In this document: positions 39,606 through 47,976 of the stretch, piece after piece
Layout of the letters: each line of letters opens with the position of its first letter
Position numbering within the stretch: position 1 is the stretch's first letter
NCBI GenBank assembly: GCA_029557915.1
Contig: JAKQHS010000028.1
Location: 1 to 64,000, forward strand
From: Bacteroidota bacterium
GTDB taxonomy: Bacteria; Bacteroidota; Bacteroidia; Chitinophagales; Saprospiraceae
DNA: 64,000 nucleotides
Reading direction: 5' to 3'
The notes under the pieces: model-generated
Seen by the model: the letters and a program-made list of their open reading frames with translations, nothing else
Database searches by the model: none
What the model was told of the DNA's origin: nothing
Translations under genes and position numbers: made by a program

Positions 39606-39640
39606 ATAAAGGGTTCGGTATAAACTATCGAACCCTTTAT
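39606..39640 (-). terminator. Perfect 12-bp hairpin after the microprotein gene
   Basis: ATAAAGGGTTCG (39606-39617) and its exact complement (39629-39640) enclose an 11-nt loop. On the minus strand it starts 5 bp after the microprotein stop and is followed by TGTTTAT, which fits a weak intrinsic terminator. It could alternatively be an operator for cutC. Confidence 0.6.
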
Positions 39641-39645
39641 GCATC

Positions 39646-39738
39646 CTAGAGGTACTGGCCTTTGTAAGGCTTCGGTTTTGTGGCCTGGATCCCTATGAAC
39701 AGGGAAGCCACCACCATGGCAATACTGAATACGATCAT
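39646..39738 (-). CDS. 30-residue single-pass membrane microprotein
   Basis: Minus-strand frame starting MIVFSIAMVVASLFIGIQ and ending KPKPYKGQYL. It has one hydrophobic segment of about 18 residues followed by a short basic, Tyr-containing tail. A consensus -7 box lies 25 bp upstream and a perfect hairpin lies 5 bp downstream, so it looks like a complete small transcription unit. Size and layout recall tiny accessory subunits of membrane complexes (KdpF- or CcoQ-like), but I do not recognise the sequence. No partner membrane complex is adjacent; cutC is downstream. Confidence 0.6.
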   Translation of the reverse strand: MIVFSIAMVVASLFIGIQATKPKPYKGQYL

Positions 39739-39763
39739 GGAATGGAATTTATAATTGTCAAAT

Positions 39764-39771
39764 CAAAAATA
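39764..39771 (-). promoter_or_regulatory. Predicted -7 box of the microprotein gene
   Basis: Minus-strand TATTTTTG matches TAnnTTTG, 25 bp upstream of the ATG at 39738. Confidence 0.55.
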
Positions 39772-40015
39772 GCTTTTAACCGGTCCCTCATATGTTAATT
39801 TTTTATCAACTAAATACTAACATATCTTAAAATCTTATTCACGATCATTCCAATCCCATGCCAACTTTTGTTTAATTTCCTTAAAAACAGGACTTTAACT
39901 AAAAAGAGAATGGTGTGTGGTGGTTGGTGGTCGGCAGGGAAAGAGGTATAAACAAATCGAACGGTAATAATACGGAAGACGATTTCCCTGGCAGAAAGGT
40001 TTGTGAGCCGCTGGG

Positions 40016-40420
40016 CTAATTTTCCACGCTGGGGACCATCAGTTGGAACTCAGGGATCTCGATATCAAAAATTTCCTGGTTGTCGAGGCGGATCATCTGG
40101 TAGATCCCGTGCATTTTACCGATATCGCTGGCAATGGGACAGAAGGATTCATACCGGTGGGCATCCCCGGGTTGGATTACCGGCTGTTCGCCAATCACCC
40201 CTTCTCCGCGCACCTGGCGACGGGTCCCGTTGCTTTCCCAGATCCACCAATGCCGTCTGAGCAACTGGACTGCGAAGGGGTTTTCATTGGCTATACTGAT
40301 GTGGTAGGTAAAGACATTCTGATCCGAAAAAGGAATGGAATACTTCGGTTGAAAAAATACCTCCACGGCCACTTTGACGCCCAGGGTGGTTTTTTGTACC
40401 GTGTTGGATGATTTATTCAC
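40016..40420 (-). CDS. apaG: ApaG family protein
   Basis: 134-residue all-beta (fibronectin III-like) protein of the ApaG/DUF525 family, linked elsewhere to Co2+/Mg2+ efflux and Ap4A phenotypes; mechanism unclear. Typical stretches: YHISIANENPFAVQLLRRHW, GEGVIGEQPVIQPGD and the C-terminal MHGIYQM. Its ATG overlaps the stop of gmk by 4 bp. Confidence 0.92.
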   Translation of the reverse strand: MNKSSNTVQKTTLGVKVAVEVFFQPKYSIPFSDQNVFTYHISIANENPFAVQLLRRHWWIWESNGTRRQVRGEGVIGEQPVIQPGDAHRYESFCPIASDIGKMHGIYQMIRLDNQEIFDIEIPEFQLMVPSVEN

Positions 40421-40983
40421 TTGCCTTTGATAAATTTTTCAATTAATAATTCAATTTCTTTTTTCGCGGTTTCGAGGTCGTCGTTGATGACCAGGGCGTC
40501 GAACTGGTTTTCAAAATCCATCTCCATTGAGGCCCGGGCCATGCGGACAGCGATTTTTTCCGGGGTTTCGGTATTCCGGGCTTGCAGCCGCTGACGCAAG
40601 ACCCCCAAAGATGGAGGTTTTATAAAAATAGCCAGCGAATTTTTTGGGAACATCCGTTTAAGGTCTTTGGCCCCCCACACATCGATGTCGAAGACAATAA
40701 TTTTTCTCAGGGCCCAAAGCCTTTTCAGTTCGCTTTTCAGGGTTCCGTAAAACTGGCCGGGATAAACCTCCTCCCATTCCACAAACCGGCCCTGCCTGAG
40801 GTATTGCACAAAGCTGGAAACCGTGATGAAATAATATTCGCGGCCATCGGCCTCATAAGGCCTGCGTGCACGGGTCGTGGCCGACACGGATAGCGCGAGG
40901 CGGGGAAAGGTCTGCAACAGGTGGTTGACGATCGTGCTTTTGCCGGAGCCGGAAGGGGCGGTAATGATGATCAGTTTTCCCAT
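40417..40983 (-). CDS. gmk: Guanylate kinase
   Basis: Converts GMP to GDP with ATP. The 188-residue protein has P-loop APSGSGKST, the GMP-binding SVSATTRARRPYEADGREYYF stretch and VFDIDVWGA where most family members have a Gln-Gly. Located 5 bp after yicC and overlapping apaG, a common Bacteroidota yicC-gmk order. Confidence 0.95.
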   Translation of the reverse strand: MGKLIIITAPSGSGKSTIVNHLLQTFPRLALSVSATTRARRPYEADGREYYFITVSSFVQYLRQGRFVEWEEVYPGQFYGTLKSELKRLWALRKIIVFDIDVWGAKDLKRMFPKNSLAIFIKPPSLGVLRQRLQARNTETPEKIAVRMARASMEMDFENQFDALVINDDLETAKKEIELLIEKFIKGK

Positions 40984-40988
40984 AAGCG

Positions 40989-41858
40989 TCAGACCACGTT
41001 AGCCAGTTGCTCCTTGATTTTTTCGAGCTCGTCCTTCATGGCGACCACGAGGTGCTGGATATTGTGTTCCTGCGCTTTCGAACCCAGGGTATTGATCTCC
41101 CTGCCCATTTCCTGGCTTATAAAATTCAGTTCCCGGCCATTGCTGGCAGGCAGGTTGAGTTTTTCAATGAAATAATCGCAATGTTTGGCCAGCCTGATTT
41201 TTTCTTCCGTAAAATCGATTTTTTCAAGGTAATACATAAGTTCCTGCTCGAAGCGGTTGGCGTCATAATCAGGCCGGTTGGTGAATTCGGTCATCATCCG
41301 GTTGAGGCGCAGCCTGACCTGGTCGGTCCGGCCTTTCTCAAAGGATTCCACCTGGCTGAGGTATTGTTTGATATTGACTACGTTGGTCTGGATCACCCCA
41401 GCGAGGATCAGTCCTTCATGCGCGCGGAAGGCATTGAATTCCTCAATAGCCGTTTTGATGATATTTTCTGCGACCGCCCATTCTTCATCCGTGAGCGGGG
41501 ATTCCGAAGATTCCACCACATTGGGCAAAGAAAGAATGGACGGGATCAGGGGTTCACGGCCGAGCCCGGCCTGGGAGCTCAACTGGTTTAATACTTCCGC
41601 GTAACGTACAAAGAGGGAGGAATTGATCTGGACCTCATTGAGATCTGCATCTGCCTGCTCGATCAGAAAATCGATTTTGCCCCGGTCAATACTCCCGTTG
41701 AGCAATTTCCGGATCTCGAATTCCTTATCCCGGAACAGGATTGGCAGCCGGAAGCGGTACTCGGCAAATTTGCTGTTGACGGATTTGATCTCCACCCGGA
41801 TCTTGTGATTCCGGATCTCTCCCCCGGAACGACCGTATCCGGTCATTGATATTAACAT
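40989..41858 (-). CDS. yicC: YicC family endoribonuclease
   Basis: 289-residue YicC/YloC family protein; E. coli YicC was shown to act as an endoribonuclease. N-terminus MLISMTGYGRS and C-terminal REINTLGSKAQEHNI are the family signatures. The start at 41858 is supported by these and by a full promoter upstream; the frame continues 47 codons further without support. First gene of the yicC-gmk-apaG operon. Confidence 0.92.
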   Translation of the reverse strand: MLISMTGYGRSGGEIRNHKIRVEIKSVNSKFAEYRFRLPILFRDKEFEIRKLLNGSIDRGKIDFLIEQADADLNEVQINSSLFVRYAEVLNQLSSQAGLGREPLIPSILSLPNVVESSESPLTDEEWAVAENIIKTAIEEFNAFRAHEGLILAGVIQTNVVNIKQYLSQVESFEKGRTDQVRLRLNRMMTEFTNRPDYDANRFEQELMYYLEKIDFTEEKIRLAKHCDYFIEKLNLPASNGRELNFISQEMGREINTLGSKAQEHNIQHLVVAMKDELEKIKEQLANVV

Positions 41859-41863
41859 GGCTG

Positions 41864-41893
41864 CAAAGATAGATCTCCGGGTGCATCCGACAA
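41864..41893 (-). promoter_or_regulatory. yicC-gmk-apaG promoter
   Basis: Minus-strand TTG (41891-41893), 19-bp spacer and TATCTTTG (41864-41871), a full match to the Bacteroidota consensus. Only 5 nt separate the -7 box from the ATG at 41858. Confidence 0.75.
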
Positions 41894-42134
41894 AACAATG
41901 AAAATCAACCGGGAATAAATGGCATGCCGACCCGTTTCGATCAGGAGGAATGGTTGGATACCCGCTGGACAGAGAATAAAAGCGCTGCCCGAAATGCAAG
42001 ACTTTTGAAGACCATCTAGGAATAGTGTTGTCAAAATGTTAAAAACTATATGGAAGCCCCATTTCATATTAAGGAAAAGTGACAAATCTGCCTCAGGGAC
42101 TTAACTTTAGCCATTCATTTCAAATCGATTTCTT

Positions 42135-42596
42135 ATGCCAATGTACAATCTGAACATCAACGGAAAGCAGCATAAAGCTGAGGTTTCCGATGATACCCCA
42201 TTGCTCTGGGTGCTCCGGGACCACCTGGGATTGCTGGGCACCAAATACGCCTGCGGCATCGCCACCTGCGGAGCGTGTACGGTTCATTTAAACGGGGAAG
42301 CCATAAGATCTTGTGTCCTCCCGGTATCCTCCGTCGGCAATGCCCAGGTGACTACGATCGAAGGGCTTTCCGCCAACGGCGAACACCCGGTGCAGAAAGC
42401 CTGGGACGAGGTCGATGTGCCGCAATGCGGTTATTGCCAGGCAGGGCAGATCATGACCGCCGCCGCTTTTCTAAAAAAGAACCCCAATCCTTCGGATAAG
42501 GAAATCGTGGAAGCCATGAATTCAAACATTTGCCGTTGTGGTACCTATCACCGGATCAAGGATGCGGTGAAGATTGCAGCCAAAAACATGAAATAA
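42135..42596 (+). CDS. Molybdenum hydroxylase 2Fe-2S subunit (IorA-like)
   Basis: 153-residue small subunit of the xanthine-dehydrogenase family. Plant-type 2Fe-2S cluster [10 protein letters not shown], and second cluster from [10 protein letters not shown] and NICRCGTY. It passes electrons from the molybdopterin subunit encoded 32 bp downstream. Sequence and gene order fit isoquinoline 1-oxidoreductase/aldehyde-oxidoreductase types with no separate FAD subunit. A one-mismatch -7 box (TAACTTTA) lies at 42102-42109. Confidence 0.93.
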   Translation: MPMYNLNINGKQHKAEVSDDTPLLWVLRDHLGLLGTKYACGIATCGACTVHLNGEAIRSCVLPVSSVGNAQVTTIEGLSANGEHPVQKAWDEVDVPQCGYCQAGQIMTAAAFLKKNPNPSDKEIVEAMNSNICRCGTYHRIKDAVKIAAKNMK

Positions 42597-42628
42597 GTTT
42601 ATTCCTCACTCCCTGAAAATTAAAATCC

Positions 42629-44794
42629 ATGTCAACGTCAAAAATAGCCTCACCCAACCGGAGACAATTTCTGAAAACCACCACATTGGCCGGTGGCGGA
42701 CTCTTCCTGAGCTTCGATCTTTTCAGTAAAAACAGCAGCTCCCGGATGAAAGTGCAGTCCGGGGAGGCGGATCTCGTTCATTTCAACTCCTACCTTTCCA
42801 TAGATCCGGATGGTACGGTGACCATTTTTTCGCCGAACCCAGAAGTGGGCCAGGGCATAAAAACCTCTTTTCCCATGATCATAGCCGAAGAGCTGGATCT
42901 GGACTGGAAAAAAATAAAAGTCGTTCAGGCCCCGCTGGATACCAAACGTTTTGAAAGACAGGTCGCCGGGGGCAGCCGGAGTACGCCCCATTCCTGGAAA
43001 AGGCTGAGAGAAGCCGGGGCTTCGGCCCGCAATCTTTTATTACAGGCTGCAAGTGCCCAATGGAAGGTGCCTATGGACCAGTTGTCCACTTCCATGGGAA
43101 TGATTCACCATAAGGCCACGGGCAAAATGGAGCATTACGGAGCCTTCGCCGGAGCAGCGGCCAAACTGGACCTCCCCAAGGAAATCCCCCTGAAGGACCC
43201 GTCCCAGTTCCATACCATTGGCACCTGGGTGAAGGGCGTCGATAATATGGAAGTGTTTACCGGGAAGACCCAATACGGACTGGATATTTATAAACCGGGC
43301 ATGAAGCAGGCCATGATTGTACGGGCGCCGGCTTTCGGCCTGAAGCTGAAATCCGTAAACGGCGAGGCCGCCAAATCCATGCCGGGAATAGAAGAGGTGG
43401 TTTCCTTCAATAACCGGGTGGCCATCATTGGCAAATCGACCTGGGAGATCATGAAGGCCCGGAAAGCGCTGAATATCGAATGGCAAAAGGATACGGACCT
43501 CGAAAGTTCCGAAATGCATAATAAGATCCTGTCGGATATGATCGGCAGCGGCAAGATGGAAACCCGCCGGGCCGAAGGCAATATCGAACAGGCCTTCAAG
43601 GATGCAGTAAAAACAGTGGAATCGGAGTTTCAGTGCCCGTTTATTCCCCATAACTCCATGGAACCCATGAATTTTTATGCGGATGTCCGGGAGGACTCCG
43701 CCGAATTGGTTGGGCCCACACAGAATCCCGAAAGCGCGCGCAATGCCGTTGCACGCCTGCTCAATCTGTCCCAGGACAAGGTGAATGTGGTGTTTACCCG
43801 CATGGGAGGGGGCTTCGGCAGGAGGCTAAACAGCGACTTTGCCCTTGAAGCGGCCGAATTGTCCAAACTGATCAAGTCCCCGGTGAAAGTAACCTGGTCA
43901 CGCGAAGACGATATGACCGGGGGTATTTACCGGCCGGCCTGTAAATATAAATTCAAAGCAGGCCTGGATGCCAATGGAAACATGATCGCTTTCCAATTGA
44001 GGGCAGCCGGCATCAACAGCGGCAATCCTTCCCGGGAGAATAATTTCCCGGTCGGGGCCATCGACCATGTTTTGGTCGAATCCTCAGATTATAAATCGCC
44101 CATCACGACAGGACCCTGGAGGGCTCCGATCACCAATTTCCTGGCCGGTGCGGAACAAATCTTTTTCGATGAAGTGGCCGAAGCCGCGGGCAAAGACCCC
44201 GTGGCGCTCCGCCTGGAATGGGTGGCCAAAGCCAAAGCCAAGCCGGTCGGCAAGGTATTGTATGAACCGGACCGCTTCAAGGCCGTCATCGACCTGGTTG
44301 CCGAAAAATCGCAATGGTTTAAGAAAAAGAAAGGCGTGTACAAGGGATTCAGCGTCTATTTTGCCCACTCCACCTATGTGGCCCAGGTCGCTGAAGTGGT
44401 CAAGGTCAAAGGCAAGCCCGTGGTGAAAAAGGTTTATTGCGCCGTGGATTGCGGCATCCTGGTCAATCAAAGCGGGGCCCTCAACCAGATTGTAGGCAGC
44501 GTGGTGGACGGCATGGGAGCCGCCATGTATGGAAGGCTGACCTTTAAGGAGGGCAGTCCCAATGAAACCAATTTTGACAAATACCGGATGATCCGCATGG
44601 GTGAAATACCGGATGTGGAAGTGCATTTTGTAAAAAATACCATAGATCCTACCGGCCTGGGCGAGCCCGCCCTGCCGCCGGTGAGCGGTGCCATTGGCAA
44701 TGCCTTGTACCGGGCTACAGGGATCCGGTACCGGGACCAGCCCTTCATCGACTATATGAATGAAGGCAAAGCGGGCGCCGGCCAGAACATGTAG
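42629..44794 (+). CDS. Molybdopterin-binding hydroxylase subunit (IorB-like), Tat-exported
   Basis: 721-residue large subunit of a molybdenum hydroxylase. The N-terminus has a twin-arginine signal (NRRQFLKTT then a hydrophobic GGGLFLSF), so the holoenzyme is probably periplasmic, carried with its small subunit. Molybdopterin-binding stretches include GGGFGRRL and EPALPPVSGAIGNALY; NPEVGQGIKTSFPMI is typical of the IorB group. No FAD subunit or cytochrome is encoded nearby, so the electron acceptor is unknown. Substrate (aldehyde or N-heterocycle) cannot be inferred. Confidence 0.92.
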   Translation: MSTSKIASPNRRQFLKTTTLAGGGLFLSFDLFSKNSSSRMKVQSGEADLVHFNSYLSIDPDGTVTIFSPNPEVGQGIKTSFPMIIAEELDLDWKKIKVVQAPLDTKRFERQVAGGSRSTPHSWKRLREAGASARNLLLQAASAQWKVPMDQLSTSMGMIHHKATGKMEHYGAFAGAAAKLDLPKEIPLKDPSQFHTIGTWVKGVDNMEVFTGKTQYGLDIYKPGMKQAMIVRAPAFGLKLKSVNGEAAKSMPGIEEVVSFNNRVAIIGKSTWEIMKARKALNIEWQKDTDLESSEMHNKILSDMIGSGKMETRRAEGNIEQAFKDAVKTVESEFQCPFIPHNSMEPMNFYADVREDSAELVGPTQNPESARNAVARLLNLSQDKVNVVFTRMGGGFGRRLNSDFALEAAELSKLIKSPVKVTWSREDDMTGGIYRPACKYKFKAGLDANGNMIAFQLRAAGINSGNPSRENNFPVGAIDHVLVESSDYKSPITTGPWRAPITNFLAGAEQIFFDEVAEAAGKDPVALRLEWVAKAKAKPVGKVLYEPDRFKAVIDLVAEKSQWFKKKKGVYKGFSVYFAHSTYVAQVAEVVKVKGKPVVKKVYCAVDCGILVNQSGALNQIVGSVVDGMGAAMYGRLTFKEGSPNETNFDKYRMIRMGEIPDVEVHFVKNTIDPTGLGEPALPPVSGAIGNALYRATGIRYRDQPFIDYMNEGKAGAGQNM

Positions 44795-45034
44795 GGCCGG
44801 GATTCAAGCCCTCTCTGCCCTCTCCGGTAGATTCCGTGTGATGTAAGCCATCAAATGTTTGTAGTATTATTCCTGCAATAGTAGGGAAGGAATATCCCCA
44901 TTTCCCTGCCCGTGCAATGATTTCGACCGGCGCCTGCCTGAGGGTATCGGGTGGGGATTTTAAGACCGTTTACCATTCCAAAATTGCCTGCGATCCAGTT
45001 TGGGAAACCCTGCGGAAAATTTTACAAAAAAGAG

Positions 45035-45042
45035 TATCTTTG
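45035..45042 (+). promoter_or_regulatory. Predicted -7 box of the yceD-rpmF operon
   Basis: TATCTTTG matches TAnnTTTG, 31 nt before the ATG at 45074. It rules out a longer upstream start in the same frame. Confidence 0.6.
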
Positions 45043-45073
45043 CATCCCGAAAAATTGGGAAAAGTTCTTTCAA

Positions 45074-45580
45074 ATGGAACGTTTTAAGGAGTATTCAATA
45101 CCGGTTTCCGGGCTTAAACCGGGTTTCCACGAATATCGTTTCGAAATGGATCCCGGGTTTTTCAGCCATTTTGAAAAATCACCCCTTGCGGATGGCCGGT
45201 TCAAAGCAGAAGTGCTTATGGATCGCAGGCAGGACTTGGCCGTACTGGATTTCAGGATTGAAGGCAGCTATGCCTGTGCCTGCGACCGTTGCCTGGCGCC
45301 CATTGAATTGCCGGTGCACACCGAATACCGGCTGATTCTCAAATTTGAAGAGGGCAAGGATGAAGACGATGTGATTTATCTGGATGCCCAGGCTTCGGAA
45401 TGGAATGCGGCCCAGCTGATTTATGAGTTGATCATCATGGCCATGCCCCTGACCAATGTATATGATTGCAAGGGCATTCCCTGCAACCAGGACGTGCTCC
45501 GACAACTGGAAAAGACAGAAAACGCGCCCGGAGGGGATGCCTCCGTATGGGAAGACCTGAAAAAAATAAAACTGAATTAA
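45074..45580 (+). CDS. yceD: YceD/DUF177 family protein
   Basis: 168-residue member of the DUF177 family, nearly always next to rpmF and implicated in 23S rRNA or large-subunit biogenesis. It contains the CxxC motif CACDRCLAPIELPV and a second Cys pair (YDCKGIPCNQ), both family traits suggesting metal binding. rpmF follows after 24 bp. Confidence 0.9.
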   Translation: MERFKEYSIPVSGLKPGFHEYRFEMDPGFFSHFEKSPLADGRFKAEVLMDRRQDLAVLDFRIEGSYACACDRCLAPIELPVHTEYRLILKFEEGKDEDDVIYLDAQASEWNAAQLIYELIIMAMPLTNVYDCKGIPCNQDVLRQLEKTENAPGGDASVWEDLKKIKLN

Positions 45581-45604
45581 CTGATTTCTTTTAAATATTA
45601 AGTC

Positions 45605-45793
45605 ATGCCAAATCCAAAAACCCGGATATCCCGGTCTAGAAAAAACAAACGCCGCACCCACCACAAGGCTGAACTTCCGAACGTATCGGTATGCAAAACC
45701 ACGGGGGAAGCCTTCCTCAGGCATCGTGCTTACTGGCACGAGGGAGACCTTTATTACAAGGGCCGCGTGTTGGTGAAAGGGGCCACGGAATAA
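45605..45793 (+). CDS. rpmF: Ribosomal protein L32
   Basis: 62-residue L32: MPNPKTRISRSRKNKRRTHH is the typical N-terminus. Only one Cys (VSVCKTTG), so this is the zinc-free form. Sits in the classical yceD-rpmF pair and is followed 6 bp later by ridA. Confidence 0.97.
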   Translation: MPNPKTRISRSRKNKRRTHHKAELPNVSVCKTTGEAFLRHRAYWHEGDLYYKGRVLVKGATE

Positions 45794-45799
45794 AGCCGG

Positions 45800-46180
45800 A
45801 TGAAACAAATCGTAAAAACCGGGGAGGCCCCGCTTCCGATCGGGCCTTACAACCAGGCGGTGAAAGCCAACGGCGTCCTCTATATTTCCGGCCAGATCGC
45901 CATCAATCCGGCGGACGGCAGCCTGGTCAACGACAGCCTCGAAGCGGAAACCCACCAGGTCCTGAAGAACCTGGGCGCCATACTCCGCGCGGAAGGGTTG
46001 GATTATGAACAGGTGGTCAAATGCACGGTTTTTATCAAAGACATGCACCAGTTTTCCCGGATCAACGCCGTCTATGGCGAATATTTTCCCGAGGCAACCG
46101 CCCCGGCCCGCGAAACGGTGGAGGTATCCAACCTGCCGAGATTCATGCAAGTGGAAATTTCCGCTATAGCGGTCTACTAA
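45800..46180 (+). CDS. ridA: RidA family reactive-imine deaminase
   Basis: 126-residue trimeric RidA/YjgF protein that hydrolyses reactive enamines/imines made by PLP enzymes. Conserved: IGPYNQAVKANGVLYISGQI, an Arg in APARETVEV (contacts the substrate carboxylate) and the C-terminal VEISAIAV. Full length. Confidence 0.94.
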   Translation: MKQIVKTGEAPLPIGPYNQAVKANGVLYISGQIAINPADGSLVNDSLEAETHQVLKNLGAILRAEGLDYEQVVKCTVFIKDMHQFSRINAVYGEYFPEATAPARETVEVSNLPRFMQVEISAIAVY

Positions 46181-46189
46181 TTCTTTTGG

Positions 46190-47212
46190 ATGAAACCTGA
46201 AAACTCCGAAAAAGAAAGGGTCCTTTCCGGCATGCAGCCCACGGGCAACCTTCATTTTGGAAGGTATTTTGGTGCGGTAAAAAATTGGGTAGACCTTCAG
46301 GCGGCTTACGATTGTTATTACTGCATCGTGGATTACCATGCCATGACTATGCCCTATAAACCGGCCAACCTGAGGGCATCCACCTGGAACGGGATCTTTG
46401 GCCTCATCGCCTGCGGCATTGAACCCCGGAACCTGTTTATTCAGTCCTGGGTCCCCGAACACGCCGAATTGACCTGGATCCTGAGTTGTTTTGCCAGCTA
46501 TGGAGAGGTGCAGCGCATGACCCAGTTTAAGGACAAAAGCCAGCAGGTCGCCGAAAAAGACAAGGAGGCTTTCATCTCCGTGGGTCTTTTTACCTACCCG
46601 GTCCTGCAGGCCGCAGATATCCTTATTTACAAACCCAAATACGTGCCGGTGGGTAAAGACCAGGAACAACACCTGGAACTGACCCGAAATATTGCGATCC
46701 GGTTCAATCAACAAGTGGGGAAAGAAATATTGCCCGTGCCCGAGGCCTTGTTTACCGAGATTCCAAAGGTCATGTCCACCGCTGACCCCAGCCGGAAAAT
46801 GAGCGCCAGCCTGGGGGACAAACACAACATCAATGTATTTGCCGATCCGGACCAGATACGCAAGCAGATACGCACCGCTGTGACGGATACCGGAACGGAA
46901 ACTTCATCCGCCATGAGCCCGGGAGTGGCAAACCTGTTTTCACTTTTGAAAGCTAGCGGTCAAACGGAGACTTATGCCGAACTGAAATCCCGGTATGAGG
47001 ACCAAAGCCTTAAATACGCGGAACTCAAAGAAGTGGTAGCCGAAGCCCTGGTCCGGGTCAGCGCTCCCATGCGGGAAAAAATGGACCATATCCAGGCCAA
47101 CAAAAAGGAATACAAGGAAATGATCCGGGCCTCTTCGGAATCCATCCGCAAAAGGGCGAAACACAACCTCGACCAGATCAAAGACGCCTGCGGGCTGATG
47201 ATCACTTCCTGA
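46190..47212 (+). CDS. trpS: Tryptophanyl-tRNA synthetase
   Basis: Class I synthetase, 340 residues. HIGH-like motif PTGNLHFGRYFG and the KMSKS equivalent KMSAS (in PSRKMSASLGD) are present, as is the Trp pocket YPVLQAADIL and the GKDQEQHLELTR segment. Follows ridA after 9 bp. Confidence 0.96.
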   Translation: MKPENSEKERVLSGMQPTGNLHFGRYFGAVKNWVDLQAAYDCYYCIVDYHAMTMPYKPANLRASTWNGIFGLIACGIEPRNLFIQSWVPEHAELTWILSCFASYGEVQRMTQFKDKSQQVAEKDKEAFISVGLFTYPVLQAADILIYKPKYVPVGKDQEQHLELTRNIAIRFNQQVGKEILPVPEALFTEIPKVMSTADPSRKMSASLGDKHNINVFADPDQIRKQIRTAVTDTGTETSSAMSPGVANLFSLLKASGQTETYAELKSRYEDQSLKYAELKEVVAEALVRVSAPMREKMDHIQANKKEYKEMIRASSESIRKRAKHNLDQIKDACGLMITS

Positions 47213-47271
47213 GCTCTTTCATTCATTTCAATAATTTCTCTTACCTTTTGCCTTCATCCAAACGATGCGGC

Positions 47272-47883
47272 ATGAAAATCATCTGTGTAGGAAGAAACTA
47301 TATCAACCACGCCAAAGAACTCAATAATCCGGTCCCGGCTGAACCGGTCCTGTTTATGAAACCTTCCACGGCCCTGCTGATCAACCGCCGTCCTTTTTAT
47401 TTCCCGGATTTCAGTAAAAATATCCACCATGAACTGGAACTGGTCATCCGGATCAGTCAGAACGGCAAAGCCATTCAGCCCGCTTTTGCGCACAAATATT
47501 ACGATTCCGTCGGCCTGGGCATTGACTTCACAGCCAGGGACCTCCAGGAAAAATGCAAGGAAAAAGGACTTCCCTGGGAAATCGCCAAGGCCTTTGATTA
47601 TTCCGCCGTCCTGGGAGACTTTATCCCGCTATCAGAATTGAAAAACAGGGAGGCCATTGAATTTGAGCTCCGTAAAAATGAGGCGCCGGTACAAACGGGC
47701 AATTCGAAAGATATGATTTTCAGTTTTGACCAGATCATCTGCCATGCCTCCCGCTATTTTAAACTGCTCAAGGGCGATCTGATCTACACCGGCACCCCGG
47801 CCGGGGTAGGGCCGGTGGCCGCGGGAGACACGCTCACCGGCTACCTGGAAGGCCAGCCTATGTTGTATGTCAGTATAAAATAA
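47272..47883 (+). CDS. Fumarylacetoacetate hydrolase family protein
   Basis: 203-residue short FAH-family enzyme, of the group acting as acylpyruvate hydrolase or oxaloacetate decarboxylase. Metal and substrate motifs: VGRNYINHAKEL, the Glu pair in HHELELVIRI, GLGIDFTARDLQ and YTGTPAGVGPV. Cannot say which substrate. The ATG at 47272 gives the canonical MKIICVGRNY; an upstream TTG (47248) is less likely. Confidence 0.9.
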   Translation: MKIICVGRNYINHAKELNNPVPAEPVLFMKPSTALLINRRPFYFPDFSKNIHHELELVIRISQNGKAIQPAFAHKYYDSVGLGIDFTARDLQEKCKEKGLPWEIAKAFDYSAVLGDFIPLSELKNREAIEFELRKNEAPVQTGNSKDMIFSFDQIICHASRYFKLLKGDLIYTGTPAGVGPVAAGDTLTGYLEGQPMLYVSIK

Positions 47884-47931
47884 GCCGGTATTTACAGGCT
47901 GTTCCATTCGGGATAAATACATACTTTTGCA

Positions 47932-47939
47932 GCCGTTGA
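47932..47939 (+). promoter_or_regulatory. Predicted -7 box of metK
   Basis: TACTTTTG matches TAnnTTTG, 37 nt before the ATG. The leader is too short for a SAM riboswitch. Confidence 0.6.
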
Positions 47940-47976
47940 ATCCAACGATTCCTCATTAACCGTTTAAACCTAATCT

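Noticed and set aside
45179-46825. 548-codon open frame on the minus strand
   Set aside because: It runs antisense to yceD, rpmF, ridA and trpS, all clear genes; composition fits a shadow frame.
47884-47976. SAM riboswitch before metK
   Set aside because: The predicted leader is under 40 nt and shows no SAM-type fold.
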